Assembly: GCA_949373095.1 (NCBI GenBank)
Contig: CASIBY010000010.1
Span: forward strand, 1 to 64,000
Origin: Candidatus Poseidoniaceae archaeon
GTDB taxonomy: Archaea; Thermoplasmatota; Poseidoniia; Poseidoniales; Poseidoniaceae
Direction of reading: 5' to 3'
DNA length: 64,000 bases
A program made the translations under genes and the position numbers. A model generated the notes under the pieces. The model saw only the letters and a program-made list of their open reading frames with translations. It did no database searches and was not told the DNA's origin. Positions 9,188 to 18,528 of this stretch are shown here, piece after piece; within the stretch, counting starts at the first letter, position 1; each line of letters begins with the position of its first letter.

Positions 9188-10274
9188 TTAACTGCTACCG
9201 TTTCCCAACAAATGCATGGTATATGCGAGCTCTGCAAGATAAACCACGCCTCCTGCAGCCCCACGAATGGTATTGTGGGAATAAGCTTCAAACGTCACAG
9301 TACGGGAGTCCAAGCACTCGATTGAAGCAACGACAATGGCCATCCCCGTCTTGAGATTCTTTGCAGGGTTGGGTGCATCTTCGAACGCCATCCCGTCCCC
9401 GAAAAGGTGGCTCTTCACATCAAGATTGGATTGTATCATCATCGGCGAAAATGGTGCGCTTGGAAGTTGCTTATTCGCGTTCAAAGTGTTCCAATCATCA
9501 AGACATTGTTGGACTTCTTCAGCTGTTATGTCGGCATCAAATTGAGCCGTAACTGCAACGAAGTGCCCATCCTTGCGATCCACTCGTTTGCACACAATGT
9601 CCGCCGTTCCGGTCCAATCGAGTATTCTCCGAAACTCTGCTTCGGTTTTCTCAGCCTCTCCGGGGATTTCATGGTCTAAAGGCTCTGAATTCCCTTCACG
9701 GTGGTCAAGTAGACGGTATCCTCCACCTGAAAGTGCTTGTTCGGTCCGTACCGAAAGAGAACGCAGTCCAAATGATCGGTGAAGAGGCGTGAGGGGCATG
9801 ATGATGGGTCAGCAGCGTGCAATTTGTGGCACATGCCAGGGGATAACCGATCGCTCCAAGTTGCGTCATTGCAGATCTCGGATTGATCTCAGGAATGACC
9901 AGAGGGACGCCATCGGCTTGGCGGTAAGAGCTCGCGTTGGAAAACACCGTGATCCCTGACTGGGCCCACATCGGCTCAACATGCAGCGGCATGTTCTGAA
10001 GGAAGGGCGGAAAAGGCCACTCGGACTCCTGCATCGTAGAGCTTCTTCAGGCAAGTCTCCGTCATTATGGACGTCCTCAATCTTCAGCGGCCCAAACGGC
10101 GGCCTCATTCCTCATCCAGTCTCCACGGGATGCTGTCCAGACATCTCGCCTTGCCGCTCACTCCTTACCAGCGATCGCACTCAATTCAAACCACGGGTGT
10201 TGATGGAGACGCTGCTGTAACCGTTGAGCGACCAAGCCGCTAGCGCCCAAAACCACGGTTTTGAGACGGTCCAT
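9188..10274 (-). pseudogene. asd: Aspartate-semialdehyde dehydrogenase, broken by multiple frameshifts
   Basis: NADPH-dependent reduction of aspartyl phosphate to aspartate semialdehyde, for Lys/Thr/Met synthesis. From the ATG at 10274 it reads MDRLKTVVLGASGLVAQRL, the Rossmann GxSGxxG start, then stops. The rest is recoverable by changing frame: SIPWRLDEE near 10130; [20 protein letters not shown] near 10030; [20 protein letters not shown] and the catalytic-Cys segment ATNCTLL near 9830-9950. The C-terminal catalytic half (9188-9799) is intact, with DHREGNSEPLDHEIPGEAEK. At least four or five indels lie within about 400 bases. Because conserved motifs survive in every frame, sequencing or assembly error is as likely as genuine decay; this is the only asd in the window. 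Confidence 0.8.
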
Positions 10275-10317
10275 GGACCCGCCGAGACGGTGTTGGTCTT
10301 TGAGGACTTGGCTTGGT

Positions 10318-11046
10318 TCACATTAAGGGTTCAGGGAAGATGCGACGAGTGATCAATTTCCTAAGAATCTTCCAACCATCAGCGGTTGAGCCAAGTTTTG
10401 CTTCGCCAATTCGAGCAGAATATGAAATCGGCCTGTATCGGAATGAAATTCCTTGATGAATCATGGACGCAAACATTTCGGCCTCAATCTCAAACGAGAC
10501 GCTATTAAGCATCAAACGGTCTATCGCACTACGAGAAAACGCCCAATATCCCGAACAAACATCGTTGGTCGTAACCCCATAAAGAGCGGTAGCAAACCAT
10601 GTCAAGAGATGGTTTCCTACGAAATTAAATCGTGTCATGGCGTCGGGAGATATTGTACCGCTGAGCCGATCTCCGACGACCACATCGGCATTGTCAAGGC
10701 CTTTGAGCAAATCTAACATTTCTGAAGGCCGGTAGGTGCCGTCAGCGTCCAACATGACCACTACGTCAGCCCCCATCGCTATCGTTTCTCGAAATCCATG
10801 ACGGATGGCTGTGCCTTTCCCACTCTCATCCTGCTCCATAAAAAGGACATCAAATTGTTCTGCTACACTGCTTGTTCCATCGGTGCTGTGACCGTCCATG
10901 ACCAATACCGCAGTTTCGAACCCTTGTGCGTATAATTCCTGTATGGGAAGTCGCTCAAGTACCCATTCAAGGCCCAATGCTTCATTGAGCACCGGCAGGA
11001 GCACAACAAGGCGTTTCATGGGAGGGGCTGGTTGGTTCCCTCTCAT
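10318..11046 (-). CDS. Family 2 glycosyltransferase (dolichol-phosphate mannosyltransferase-like)
   Basis: A 242-residue GT2 enzyme with a GT-A fold. It has the nucleotide-sugar start VVLLPVLNEALGLEWVLERL, the VMDGHSTDGT strand, the DXD-type metal motif MLDADGTY, and the GDR and CSGYWAF blocks typical of DPM1/GtrB-like enzymes that load sugar onto a polyprenyl phosphate. No transmembrane helices are evident, so it is probably peripheral on the cytoplasmic face. The ATG at 11046 overlaps the upstream membrane-protein stop by four bases (ATGA), so coupling is likely. A second in-frame ATG at 11019 (MKRLVVLLP) is also credible. Paired with the GT-C-like neighbour, it may serve protein N-glycosylation or glycolipid synthesis (inference). 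Confidence 0.85.
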   Translation of the reverse strand: MRGNQPAPPMKRLVVLLPVLNEALGLEWVLERLPIQELYAQGFETAVLVMDGHSTDGTSSVAEQFDVLFMEQDESGKGTAIRHGFRETIAMGADVVVMLDADGTYRPSEMLDLLKGLDNADVVVGDRLSGTISPDAMTRFNFVGNHLLTWFATALYGVTTNDVCSGYWAFSRSAIDRLMLNSVSFEIEAEMFASMIHQGISFRYRPISYSARIGEAKLGSTADGWKILRKLITRRIFPEPLM

Positions 11047-13358
11047 TGTACTTCCTCTTTTGCAATGTTCCATTCAAACCAGTGGAAACGCACCCCTGTG
11101 GAGTCGATCATAACATTATCTCGGCCTGAAAGCCCAAGGGGATTAATCCAGAACGAAGGGTCATCATTTCCCCATTCAATGTTGAGTTTTTGGATGGACT
11201 GATTCTCCTCAAGGTCCATGCAATAGCGGTTATATCCGGCTTCTTCGTATAACCGCAAAACAGATTTCAGTCCAGAATCGCTTTTGATAATCATTTTGTC
11301 CGGCCTCCCAATGGATTCGTAGACGATACAAAGTTCAGCAAAATCTCCGGTTGGTGGAGTTATTGAAATCGGACTTGACGTACCTTCCTCAAGGAAAGGT
11401 CGACTGTCACCGAGCCCCAAAGGGTCACGGAAACGGTGTTCTCGCCACGGGTCAAGACGAGAGATACAGTTCTGACAGTCGTCTAATTCAATGGCCCTAA
11501 GTTCAGTAATCTCACTATCACCTTCAGGGTTGAATGACCAAATAACAGCGCCTTTATGTTGTGTTAGTGGCGACCAAAGCGTCGATGCCGCCAGGGTCCA
11601 TTGCATCGTCCCTAGAGGAGATGTGATTGCATATCTCATGTTATGTTTGAGGAAATATGAGGTATTGTCCATGAAGATGGCACGAGTTGCATTGCTTTGC
11701 TCAGTGCCCACTAGGTGAACCAGTCCAAGTGTGGGAATACTGGTGGGGTCAAGTTGGGTCGGCGCATTCCAAACGTAACCCCAATGCATGTTTTCCGTGT
11801 ATATTGCTCCTGCTTCAAGACCTTTTAACTCGTCCCGAATCATGAGGTCGCCAGGTGTTACCGAAAACAGTTCATTGTGTTCTGATAGTTCAAATGCGAC
11901 GCTTTGTGCAAAAATAGTCCCGAGTAGGAGTATGCCCATCAAGGATGCTGAAAGGGGCGCTGGCATGGATTTGAACACTGGTTTTGGATGTTCAGGTAGT
12001 TCAATCAGTTGAGTCGTTGGGGACCACCACAACACTACTACTACGGCCAAGGGGACGTGAAACGCGTGAAGTGCCATTGAATACAAGGTATACGATAGCA
12101 ACGAAAGAATCGGAATGTGCTGCAACCCTTCAACCAGATGAACCACGCTCAACAGCCAGAGACTAGCAAACCAAGTGATGGCGATTCTCCCTTCAAGCGT
12201 GTTTCGTAGTGACCATCCGGCAAATAAAGCCACAATTAGCAGGAATCCATTGTACACCAGCATTGGCTTACCACCTTGCCACCCGTATTCTGAAAACACG
12301 GCTTCATCAAATAATCGGGGAGCAATCACAAGAAGTGCAATTGCAAATCCTACCGTGATGAAGGCCGATGCCAGGATAGCAAACTTCCTCATCAGTTCTT
12401 GATGGTCCTCGTCATCCAGTTGGATTCCATGCAATACATGACAGAGCATGAGGGCGGCCAGATAAATCGCTCCAGTGGGGTGAATCAATCCAACGCAAAT
12501 GAGCGCTATCATCAATCCCAACGTGTGATGACGTTGACGTTGTTGCGTTGGACGAAGCAAAACCAGGACGCCTACAATTAATCCGAGTTGACTTGCAACG
12601 CTTGGATATCCCGAGTCAAATGTTTTTGCGAATAGCCCAAGGCCCAGGCCAACTCCAAACATTCCATACGCACCAGCACCATGGCGGTCAAATGCTCCCA
12701 TCAAACCGATGAGGAGGACAAATAGACTGTAATGCCCAAGATGGAACACTGCTGTGGCTGCGTCGGTTGATGTTGTCACAGAAATCCATGCTGCAAGAGA
12801 AGGAAATGCAGGCGGATAGGTCCAGAATCCATCGTTGGTTCCAGGCAGGCTGAGATTCCCTTCCAATGCCACCTGTTGGGTGAGCATTGCGAATCCGATC
12901 CAGTCCACGCCGAAAGGCAGACGTTGAATCAACGGAGGAAGCAGCGCCGTACTCGCCATGGCGAGAGAAATGATGTAGAGTGGTAGTTTCCTGCTTCTTC
13001 GGAATTCCAGTTGAATCTCGGCTTCTTTGCTGAGCAATGGGTCGTTTTCCTGGCTGACTTCCCCGTGCATCGCTGCTTCCAACATCTGCCATCGAGTTCG
13101 TTTTGCAAGAACATCATGGCGTTTTGTCAATATGCTCCAAGCCAAGGCATTTACGCCGATTAGAGCCAACAACATGGCTAGGGGTGACCAAACCTCGGCT
13201 AACAAGAGCAAGCCCGAGATTCCGAATACGAGAAGAAGGCCTAGGGCTGGAGAGAGGAGAGCCTTTCGAAAGCGATCACTGCTCCCGTCAAGCACCGTAG
13301 AAAGCGCCCATCCCGGAAGGAGAGATGGTGCGAGTACCACAACAATGCTTCCAAGCAT
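11043..13358 (-). CDS. Multi-pass membrane protein, GT-C glycosyltransferase-like
   Basis: A 771-residue protein with about a dozen hydrophobic helices (for example LGLLLVFGISGLLLLAEV, LGLIVGVLVLLRP) in the first 500 residues and a soluble extracytoplasmic C-terminal domain. The loop after an early helix contains FGVDWIGFAMLTQQ and GFWTYPPAFPS, resembling the acidic-residue-bearing first loop of lipid-linked-sugar-dependent GT-C enzymes. The C-terminal 250 residues include paired Cys (DDCQNC) and end in a beta-rich, Trp-containing segment. It shares a four-base overlap with the downstream GT2 that could make its lipid-linked donor. Exact substrate is unknown; it could alternatively be a non-catalytic membrane protein. 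Confidence 0.65.
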   Translation of the reverse strand: MLGSIVVVLAPSLLPGWALSTVLDGSSDRFRKALLSPALGLLLVFGISGLLLLAEVWSPLAMLLALIGVNALAWSILTKRHDVLAKRTRWQMLEAAMHGEVSQENDPLLSKEAEIQLEFRRSRKLPLYIISLAMASTALLPPLIQRLPFGVDWIGFAMLTQQVALEGNLSLPGTNDGFWTYPPAFPSLAAWISVTTSTDAATAVFHLGHYSLFVLLIGLMGAFDRHGAGAYGMFGVGLGLGLFAKTFDSGYPSVASQLGLIVGVLVLLRPTQQRQRHHTLGLMIALICVGLIHPTGAIYLAALMLCHVLHGIQLDDEDHQELMRKFAILASAFITVGFAIALLVIAPRLFDEAVFSEYGWQGGKPMLVYNGFLLIVALFAGWSLRNTLEGRIAITWFASLWLLSVVHLVEGLQHIPILSLLSYTLYSMALHAFHVPLAVVVVLWWSPTTQLIELPEHPKPVFKSMPAPLSASLMGILLLGTIFAQSVAFELSEHNELFSVTPGDLMIRDELKGLEAGAIYTENMHWGYVWNAPTQLDPTSIPTLGLVHLVGTEQSNATRAIFMDNTSYFLKHNMRYAITSPLGTMQWTLAASTLWSPLTQHKGAVIWSFNPEGDSEITELRAIELDDCQNCISRLDPWREHRFRDPLGLGDSRPFLEEGTSSPISITPPTGDFAELCIVYESIGRPDKMIIKSDSGLKSVLRLYEEAGYNRYCMDLEENQSIQKLNIEWGNDDPSFWINPLGLSGRDNVMIDSTGVRFHWFEWNIAKEEVQ

Positions 13359-13431
13359 GGCCCCCCCACTGTCAACTTATGCTTTGATGGTTCGCCGAAG
13401 GCTCAAGTAGAATCGCCGTTTCTCAAACAAC

Positions 13432-14052
13432 ATGGTCACGGCCGAGTTTGCTTTTCACCCGACGGTCTTGTTCGATCAAGCCTACTGGGTTCATGATTTC
13501 ACTCGGGTGAACAAAAATGGATGGAATCAGCCCTATGTTTACTCGGTGGGCCGTTACAATGAGCACCGCCCGCAGATGTACACGACAGAATTATTTGAGG
13601 GTATTAGAGACATACATGTTGGACTAGACCTCGGCGGTCCAGCGGGCACTCCTGTCCACGCCTTCGCTGACGGTGTCATCTATGACTTCGGCGTAAATGA
13701 TGAGGACGGATCATACGGCCCAACCTTGATCACTGAACACCACCTTTCACTTCCATTGACCCCTGGTGGTCCAATAACCGGCGCTCCAGTTACCTTTTGG
13801 GTTCTTTATGGCCACTTGAGTTCGAAAAGTATTGAACCCTTAAAAAAAGGACAATCCTTTGTCCGTGGTGAACAACTCGCAACTCTTGGTGTTGAAGAAG
13901 AGAACGGGGGTTGGCCACCTCATGTCCATGTCCAGATGAGCCTTGAGGCTCCGAGAGATTGTGACTTGCCTGGTGTTGTTGAGTCAAGCCAACAGAAAAC
14001 GGCGCTGGAATTGTACCCAGACCCTCGCCTCATTTGTGGTCCACTTTACTGA
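13432..14052 (+). CDS. M23-family (LytM-like) zinc metallopeptidase
   Basis: A 206-residue protein with a peptidase M23 domain. Zinc ligands are visible as H62-x3-D66 in IHVGLDLGG and H166 in HVHVQ, with catalytic-type His128 in YGHLS and H164. The lysostaphin-fold strands (GTPVHAFADGVIYDFG, GEQLATLG) are also recognisable. There is no signal peptide or membrane helix, so it looks cytoplasmic, unusual for a family that normally cuts peptidoglycan cross-links. Archaea lack such a wall; in some genomes this domain is attached to phosphotransferase or aminotransferase proteins. It is transcribed away from the GT-C gene and runs tail-to-tail (seven-base overlap) into the isomerase gene. The substrate is unknown. 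Confidence 0.82.
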   Translation: MVTAEFAFHPTVLFDQAYWVHDFTRVNKNGWNQPYVYSVGRYNEHRPQMYTTELFEGIRDIHVGLDLGGPAGTPVHAFADGVIYDFGVNDEDGSYGPTLITEHHLSLPLTPGGPITGAPVTFWVLYGHLSSKSIEPLKKGQSFVRGEQLATLGVEEENGGWPPHVHVQMSLEAPRDCDLPGVVESSQQKTALELYPDPRLICGPLY

Positions 14053-15146
14053 ACGGATTGCAGGTGATTTTTGAGAGATACAATAGGTGCGATCGCTTCA
14101 GGGTCTTTTCCATGAAGCAAGGCCAGTGTCACCGATAGCCAATCCATGATGATGCAGTGGTAAAGCAAAGCCTCCAACAATGATTCACCTTCCCCGACCA
14201 GGTTCCATGCAAGTTCGGTTGGTGAATGTGCAACCATCCAGTTCAATCGTTGCTGAACCCGAGGGTGCATTTCCGCCCATGTGAGGAACAAAAGAACGTG
14301 ATCAGCATTTGTGGAATCACCGTGTTCCCCAACACCGCCCCATGCTACGCTTTCATTATGGTTCATCTCGGGGAGAACTCCTACTCGCATGAATCTCGCA
14401 GCATTTTCGTTAATCTGATTTTTGAAGCGGTTGAGGGCGGGTGTCAACTCAGTCGGCCCAACTACCGAAAGAGGATGGTCCATCATGGTGGATGCGAGCA
14501 ATGCAATGTCTCCTTCGGGGTCTCGCAACACATCAAACTGCTCGTTAATTTGAGTCAGCCGTTGAAGCATGGCTTGCCGTTGTTCAGGGCTTTGCTTAGG
14601 GAGTATGTCAAGAGCTTCCATGCACGCTAATTGGCGGCTGAAAATATGGCCAAATGCACTTCTTGGAGGTTGGCCCCCGATGCTTGGAATTAAATGGCAG
14701 TGTGGAGAAGTTTCTGCTAGTCCAGCAAGTATTCCTCCAGTGGCGATAACGATGACAGTTGCCTCCTTTTTCAACGCAAATTCAACCGCTTGAACGGTTT
14801 CTTCGGTATTTCCACTGTGGCTAGTTGCTAAAACGAGCCATGATGCATCAAACCAGGACGGGAGTGTGTAGTCACGTTGAACAATTATCGGGCGGTTTCC
14901 GTGGTGGGATGCAAGGGTCGAGAGGAATTCACCTCCGGCTGCACTTCCACCCATCCCGAGGCATAAAACGCCGGTCCATGGGACCGGACGGAGTTCGTCT
15001 AGCCACTCAAATTGCTCGTTATTCACTGCTGTAAATCCACCTCGGAGGTCGTCCACGAATGACTGAAGGTAACCACACATATTACCTACATCAAGTTGCT
15101 CTGCAAGGTCAACCAAGTTCTTTTCTTGGGTGGGATGCTCATCCAT
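14046..15146 (-). CDS. Bifunctional phosphoglucose/phosphomannose isomerase
   Basis: A 366-residue SIS-domain enzyme of the archaeal PGI/PMI type, interconverting fructose-6-phosphate with glucose-6-phosphate and mannose-6-phosphate. The sugar-phosphate-binding motifs are clear: LCLGMGGSAAGGEFL, VLATSHSGNTEET, and SAFGHIFSRQLA. The C-terminal half has the FKNQINENAARF block and PEMNHNESVAW, which carries the catalytic Glu/His region. The ATG at 15146 overlaps the NMD3 stop (ATGGATGA); an alternative ATG at 15164 would add six residues. Together with GlmS nearby it supplies hexose phosphates for glycolysis and surface glycans. Confidence 0.9.
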   Translation of the reverse strand: MDEHPTQEKNLVDLAEQLDVGNMCGYLQSFVDDLRGGFTAVNNEQFEWLDELRPVPWTGVLCLGMGGSAAGGEFLSTLASHHGNRPIIVQRDYTLPSWFDASWLVLATSHSGNTEETVQAVEFALKKEATVIVIATGGILAGLAETSPHCHLIPSIGGQPPRSAFGHIFSRQLACMEALDILPKQSPEQRQAMLQRLTQINEQFDVLRDPEGDIALLASTMMDHPLSVVGPTELTPALNRFKNQINENAARFMRVGVLPEMNHNESVAWGGVGEHGDSTNADHVLLFLTWAEMHPRVQQRLNWMVAHSPTELAWNLVGEGESLLEALLYHCIIMDWLSVTLALLHGKDPEAIAPIVSLKNHLQSVQ

Positions 15147-16236
15147 CTGTTTTGCCCCCGCCATCTGCCTCTAGTTGCGCTGCGTCTAGTCCCATGTGGT
15201 GAAGGGCTAGCCACTCTCCATCAAGTCGGATAAGAATGCCTTTTCTTCCAGGCGTGTGGTCAAACGGAAGCCGTACGGATTGCATGGTCCAAGCTACAGG
15301 GTCCAAGAATTCTCCAACTGACGCATCTTCATTGATGAACTCAACGGTAATGAATTCATGACGTTGTGCAACGACACGAGCGCTTTCGAGGTCTCTCCAA
15401 GATGCTCCTGTGCGTTCCTGTCGGTCTACACGTTCCATGAGTGCCCCCTCTTTTGTCCACGACGAAGGTCTCCACATCTTGTCACGCCAAATGACAACGT
15501 CTCCGATTTCATATCCGGGCTTCCGGTAGAGTAGTGTCAATCGAGTTACGTCTACTCCGTCCTTTCGACCCACAGTAGAATTAGTTTCAACAATCATTCC
15601 TCCGTATTCGGTAACCATGTGCCTGCCCCATGTCCTTGCTAGGCCTTTGCTGCCGAGAACAACATCGAATCCTCCGGTAACGGGTCCTTCGCTTGTGATG
15701 AAGAACATTGGGTCATCTGAAAGTCTTTCCAAAACATCATCCAAAGTCCCTCGCAAACTTGTAAGCTCTTTGTCCGTGAGTCGTCGACCACTTGAGCGAA
15801 GTTGTACGGTCGCTTCGAAGTAATTCCCAGCCCTACGGGTACAGGTGAGACAAACGCCGTTGGCCATACGAGCCCGCATGGTGTGCTCTTCTTTGAAAAT
15901 TAAATTATCAATAGACCCTTCAACCTGAACGTGCAAGAGCGTATGCCGGTCAGAAACCGTTACTGTTTCCATTCCAAGGTTAATGTCCTCAGCCTCGGGG
16001 TGGATTTTCAAATGGCGCTGAAGGAGTTCATTCCATACTTCATCGTCGGTGATGTTCTCCCATTTACCTTGGATTTCTACAATGCCACATCGTGCGCATC
16101 GGACCCAGGGTATGTTCTGTGGGACTTTTGCAAGTTGGGTTCGCGCCCGCAGACATGGTTCACACATCCGGTCACCAAATAGGGGCGGTTCTGCCCCACA
16201 GACCAAACAAAATTCACCTCCAAGTCGACTGGTCAT
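15139..16236 (-). CDS. NMD3-like ribosome-associated protein
   Basis: A 365-residue archaeal homologue of NMD3, the large-subunit assembly and export adaptor of eukaryotes. The N-terminal zinc-binding module shows CLVC-x12-CEPC and CARC; a second CLTC lies within NGVCLTCTRRAGNYFEATVQ, the core block by which NMD3 is recognised. The rest follows the NMD3 fold (DDPMFFITSEGPVTGGFDVV, GSKGLARTWGRH), without the C-terminal eukaryotic nuclear export tail. In archaea it presumably aids 50S subunit maturation or anti-association. AGGGAGAG sits just before the ATG. It overlaps the isomerase start by eight bases and follows the CcmD-like gene by 74 bases. Confidence 0.88.
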   Translation of the reverse strand: MTSRLGGEFCLVCGAEPPLFGDRMCEPCLRARTQLAKVPQNIPWVRCARCGIVEIQGKWENITDDEVWNELLQRHLKIHPEAEDINLGMETVTVSDRHTLLHVQVEGSIDNLIFKEEHTMRARMANGVCLTCTRRAGNYFEATVQLRSSGRRLTDKELTSLRGTLDDVLERLSDDPMFFITSEGPVTGGFDVVLGSKGLARTWGRHMVTEYGGMIVETNSTVGRKDGVDVTRLTLLYRKPGYEIGDVVIWRDKMWRPSSWTKEGALMERVDRQERTGASWRDLESARVVAQRHEFITVEFINEDASVGEFLDPVAWTMQSVRLPFDHTPGRKGILIRLDGEWLALHHMGLDAAQLEADGGGKTDG

Positions 16237-16310
16237 CTCTCTCCCTCGTTCCTCGGTTTGCCCTTTGCCCTTTCAAATTGTGGCCCAAATTTTAGCCGAG
16301 GCATTAAATT

Positions 16311-16472
16311 TCAGTCCTCAACAACTTCTTCGGATGCTGCTTTGACTGCTGCTTCAAGTGCGTCCATACGTTCAGAGAGATGACGGCTGCGTTGAACTAC
16401 GGTGTAAGTCCACAAACCTACCGCGATAATCATTCCGAAATATGCGACTGCGAGATAGGTCATTCCTTCCAT
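16311..16472 (-). CDS. CcmD-like small membrane protein
   Basis: A 53-residue single-span protein beginning MEGMTYLAVAYFGMIIAVG, followed by a basic turn (RSRHLSERMD) and an Ala/Glu helix. Size, one N-terminal helix and a charged cytoplasmic tail match CcmD, the peptide that releases haem-loaded CcmE from the CcmABC complex. The ATG at 16472 is chosen because a strong GGAGG lies just upstream, formed by the final codons of CcmC. It starts one base after the CcmC stop. The call rests on size, topology and position more than on sequence similarity. Confidence 0.7.
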   Translation of the reverse strand: MEGMTYLAVAYFGMIIAVGLWTYTVVQRSRHLSERMDALEAAVKAASEEVVED

Positions 16473-16473
16473 A

Positions 16474-17175
16474 TTATTTTCCTCCATCCAATTGTATTTG
16501 AAGTGCTTCAATACGTTGTTCAAACGAAGTTATTCGCATTGAGGTGAGCATATGGCCGAAGATGAGTAGGGTGAATGAAAGGGTTCCAAACAGCAAGATG
16601 AGGCCCATGTCGGCATTGAGTGAACCTCCATCATCAGTTCCGATCACAGGTCCAGGGTGTCGGATGGACCATATTCGAGTGGCAACATAAGTGAACGGTA
16701 CTAAGATGAATCCATAGAGTCCGAATGCAGCAAATGTGTCTCTAGTTTCAACGCCATCGGGTTGACTGCTTCTTCCTAACACAAGATAGATGGCGAGAAG
16801 TGTAAGCAGCCCAAAGGTGTTCAGTCGTACGTCACTCCAATCCCAAGGAGTTCCCCATTCTGCCGCCCCCCAAACGCAACCTGACCATACGGTCATCAGG
16901 CCGGTGGCTAATCCAGCTTCGCTTCCTGCGATGTGAATCCTCCACATCAATTCTGACCGTTTGAACATCCATCCCACTGAACCCACAAAGAGGGCACCAA
17001 AGGCGATAAATGCAGCCCATGCTGATGGGACGTGCCAGTAAAAAATCCGCTGTGCGGCAGGTGACTCAAAGGCCTTGATAGAAACGCTTGGAGCCCATAA
17101 AAAGGCAAGCATCATAGTTGTAGCAATGCCGAGGAACCCGAAGAGAAGGAGAACCTCTCCTACCTTCATCTTCAT
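16474..17175 (-). CDS. ccmC: Cytochrome c maturation protein CcmC
   Basis: A 233-residue, six-helix haem-handling protein of the CcmC/CcsA family, which presents haem b to CcmE outside the membrane. The family signatures are present: YWHVPSAWAAFIAFG on the first external side, and the Trp-rich WGAAEWGTPWDWSDVRL loop, with candidate haem-ligand histidines in WHVP and SIRHPGP. It lies between the fused ABC protein (40 bases upstream) and the CcmD-like peptide, making a ccmAB-ccmC-ccmD order. CcmE, CcmF and CcmH are not in the window. Confidence 0.92.
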   Translation of the reverse strand: MKMKVGEVLLLFGFLGIATTMMLAFLWAPSVSIKAFESPAAQRIFYWHVPSAWAAFIAFGALFVGSVGWMFKRSELMWRIHIAGSEAGLATGLMTVWSGCVWGAAEWGTPWDWSDVRLNTFGLLTLLAIYLVLGRSSQPDGVETRDTFAAFGLYGFILVPFTYVATRIWSIRHPGPVIGTDDGGSLNADMGLILLFGTLSFTLLIFGHMLTSMRITSFEQRIEALQIQLDGGK

Positions 17176-17215
17176 GATATAACGGGAATGGCCGCCCTTC
17201 TTGAAGGTGGTTGTG

Positions 17216-18439
17216 TTAACGGGTCAACAGGTCCAATAACAATGCATATGGCAAAATGAGAACAGGGGTGAGCAAACCAATGAATACTGCCTGGGGGCGA
17301 GCAAGGCGTTCTGTACTTAGTTGGGCGAATCGGAGCAGGTGAGCGACACATCCCGTCAATATGGCCCCAATCACCATTGTATCCAGTTCAATGCTGCCTG
17401 TGTGGGCAATACTTGACAGGAGGGTAATACTCCCGCCAAGGATGAAAGGCAACATTCCCGAGTGAGGAGTTCCAGAACTAACACAGTACCACCAGGATGC
17501 AGCTCGCTCCTCCCGGCACATGGCAACCATAGCATCACCACACAATCCAGCGGCTAAGGCAGGGGCCAAAATAAAACCAAGTTGCTGCATTTCGGTGAGG
17601 TTGCCGCTTAGTTCCCCCAAGGAAAGAAGAATTCCCAGAGTCAGCAAAGCCGCCATTGCATTTTGGTTCAACCAGGCTAGAGTTCGCCATTGCATGTTCC
17701 AGCCGAATTGACCGGGTGAGGTTTGTGATTGCTGGGGCTGTGGTCGTTTGGGAGAGGTTTTGATTTGATGGTTCTCCACTTGAACGGTAGAGGTGGTTCC
17801 ATCAGGGAGATGATGACGGACCGTGGCCAAGGATTTGATGCGTTCATCATGCGTACTGATGAGGAGACCATGTCCAAGATGATGTAACTCAGCGATCCAT
17901 TCGCACAAGGCGTCCATAGAGTCGTCGTCCAGTCCTGAATCGGGTTCATCCATGAGGATAAGACAGGGTTCGGCACTTGCAAAAGCAGGTAGGAGTGCTG
18001 AAAGAACAGCGACCTTTCTCGCCTGACCTTGGGATAAGTTGGAGACATTATCGTTTGCACGATGGGTGAGGGAAAAGGCCTCAAGGAAGTGCGTGGAGTC
18101 AATTTTGGAGCCAGTCATCCCCATGGCGATATCGAGGTGTTCTTGAACCCGCTCACAACCGAGCAAACCGTTTTTTTGAAGGACAAGTGTGACATTTAAT
18201 GCCGAGGTTTTCCGACGACCCTCATGGTCGACGACGAGACTTTCACCGTGAGAAATGTACCCCTTTTCAAGAGGGAGAAGTCTCGCTACAGCCTCGATGA
18301 GGGTAGATTTACCTGAGCCGTTTGGCCCTTCCAAGACCATGATATCGCCCTGGTTCAACTTAAGATGGTGATTGGATAAAACAACACCCATGCCCCGACG
18401 AACTTCGATACCGACCGCTTCAAGGAGGGTCTTCGCCAT
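17216..18439 (-). CDS. Fused ABC ATPase-permease, CcmA-CcmB-like
   Basis: A 407-residue single-chain ABC half-transporter. Residues about 1-210 are a small CcmA-type ATPase with Walker A GPNGSGKST, signature LSQGQ, Walker B CLILMDEPDSGLD and the H-loop ISTHDE. A Gln/Pro-rich linker (PKRPQPQQSQTSPGQ) leads into about 150 residues with around six helices and the topology expected of CcmB. Because it precedes ccmC and a ccmD-like gene, I infer it drives the haem/apo-CcmE release step. In most organisms CcmA and CcmB are separate, so the fusion is distinctive. The permease half is too divergent to call CcmB from sequence alone. Confidence 0.78.
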   Translation of the reverse strand: MAKTLLEAVGIEVRRGMGVVLSNHHLKLNQGDIMVLEGPNGSGKSTLIEAVARLLPLEKGYISHGESLVVDHEGRRKTSALNVTLVLQKNGLLGCERVQEHLDIAMGMTGSKIDSTHFLEAFSLTHRANDNVSNLSQGQARKVAVLSALLPAFASAEPCLILMDEPDSGLDDDSMDALCEWIAELHHLGHGLLISTHDERIKSLATVRHHLPDGTTSTVQVENHQIKTSPKRPQPQQSQTSPGQFGWNMQWRTLAWLNQNAMAALLTLGILLSLGELSGNLTEMQQLGFILAPALAAGLCGDAMVAMCREERAASWWYCVSSGTPHSGMLPFILGGSITLLSSIAHTGSIELDTMVIGAILTGCVAHLLRFAQLSTERLARPQAVFIGLLTPVLILPYALLLDLLTR

Positions 18440-18528
18440 GGTTCTTGCACTTGGGTGTTAAGGATGAACCCTCCTATTCGCTTAGAATCATGCATCAACT
18501 CCAAAGAGGACCACCTCAAGGGGTAGAC

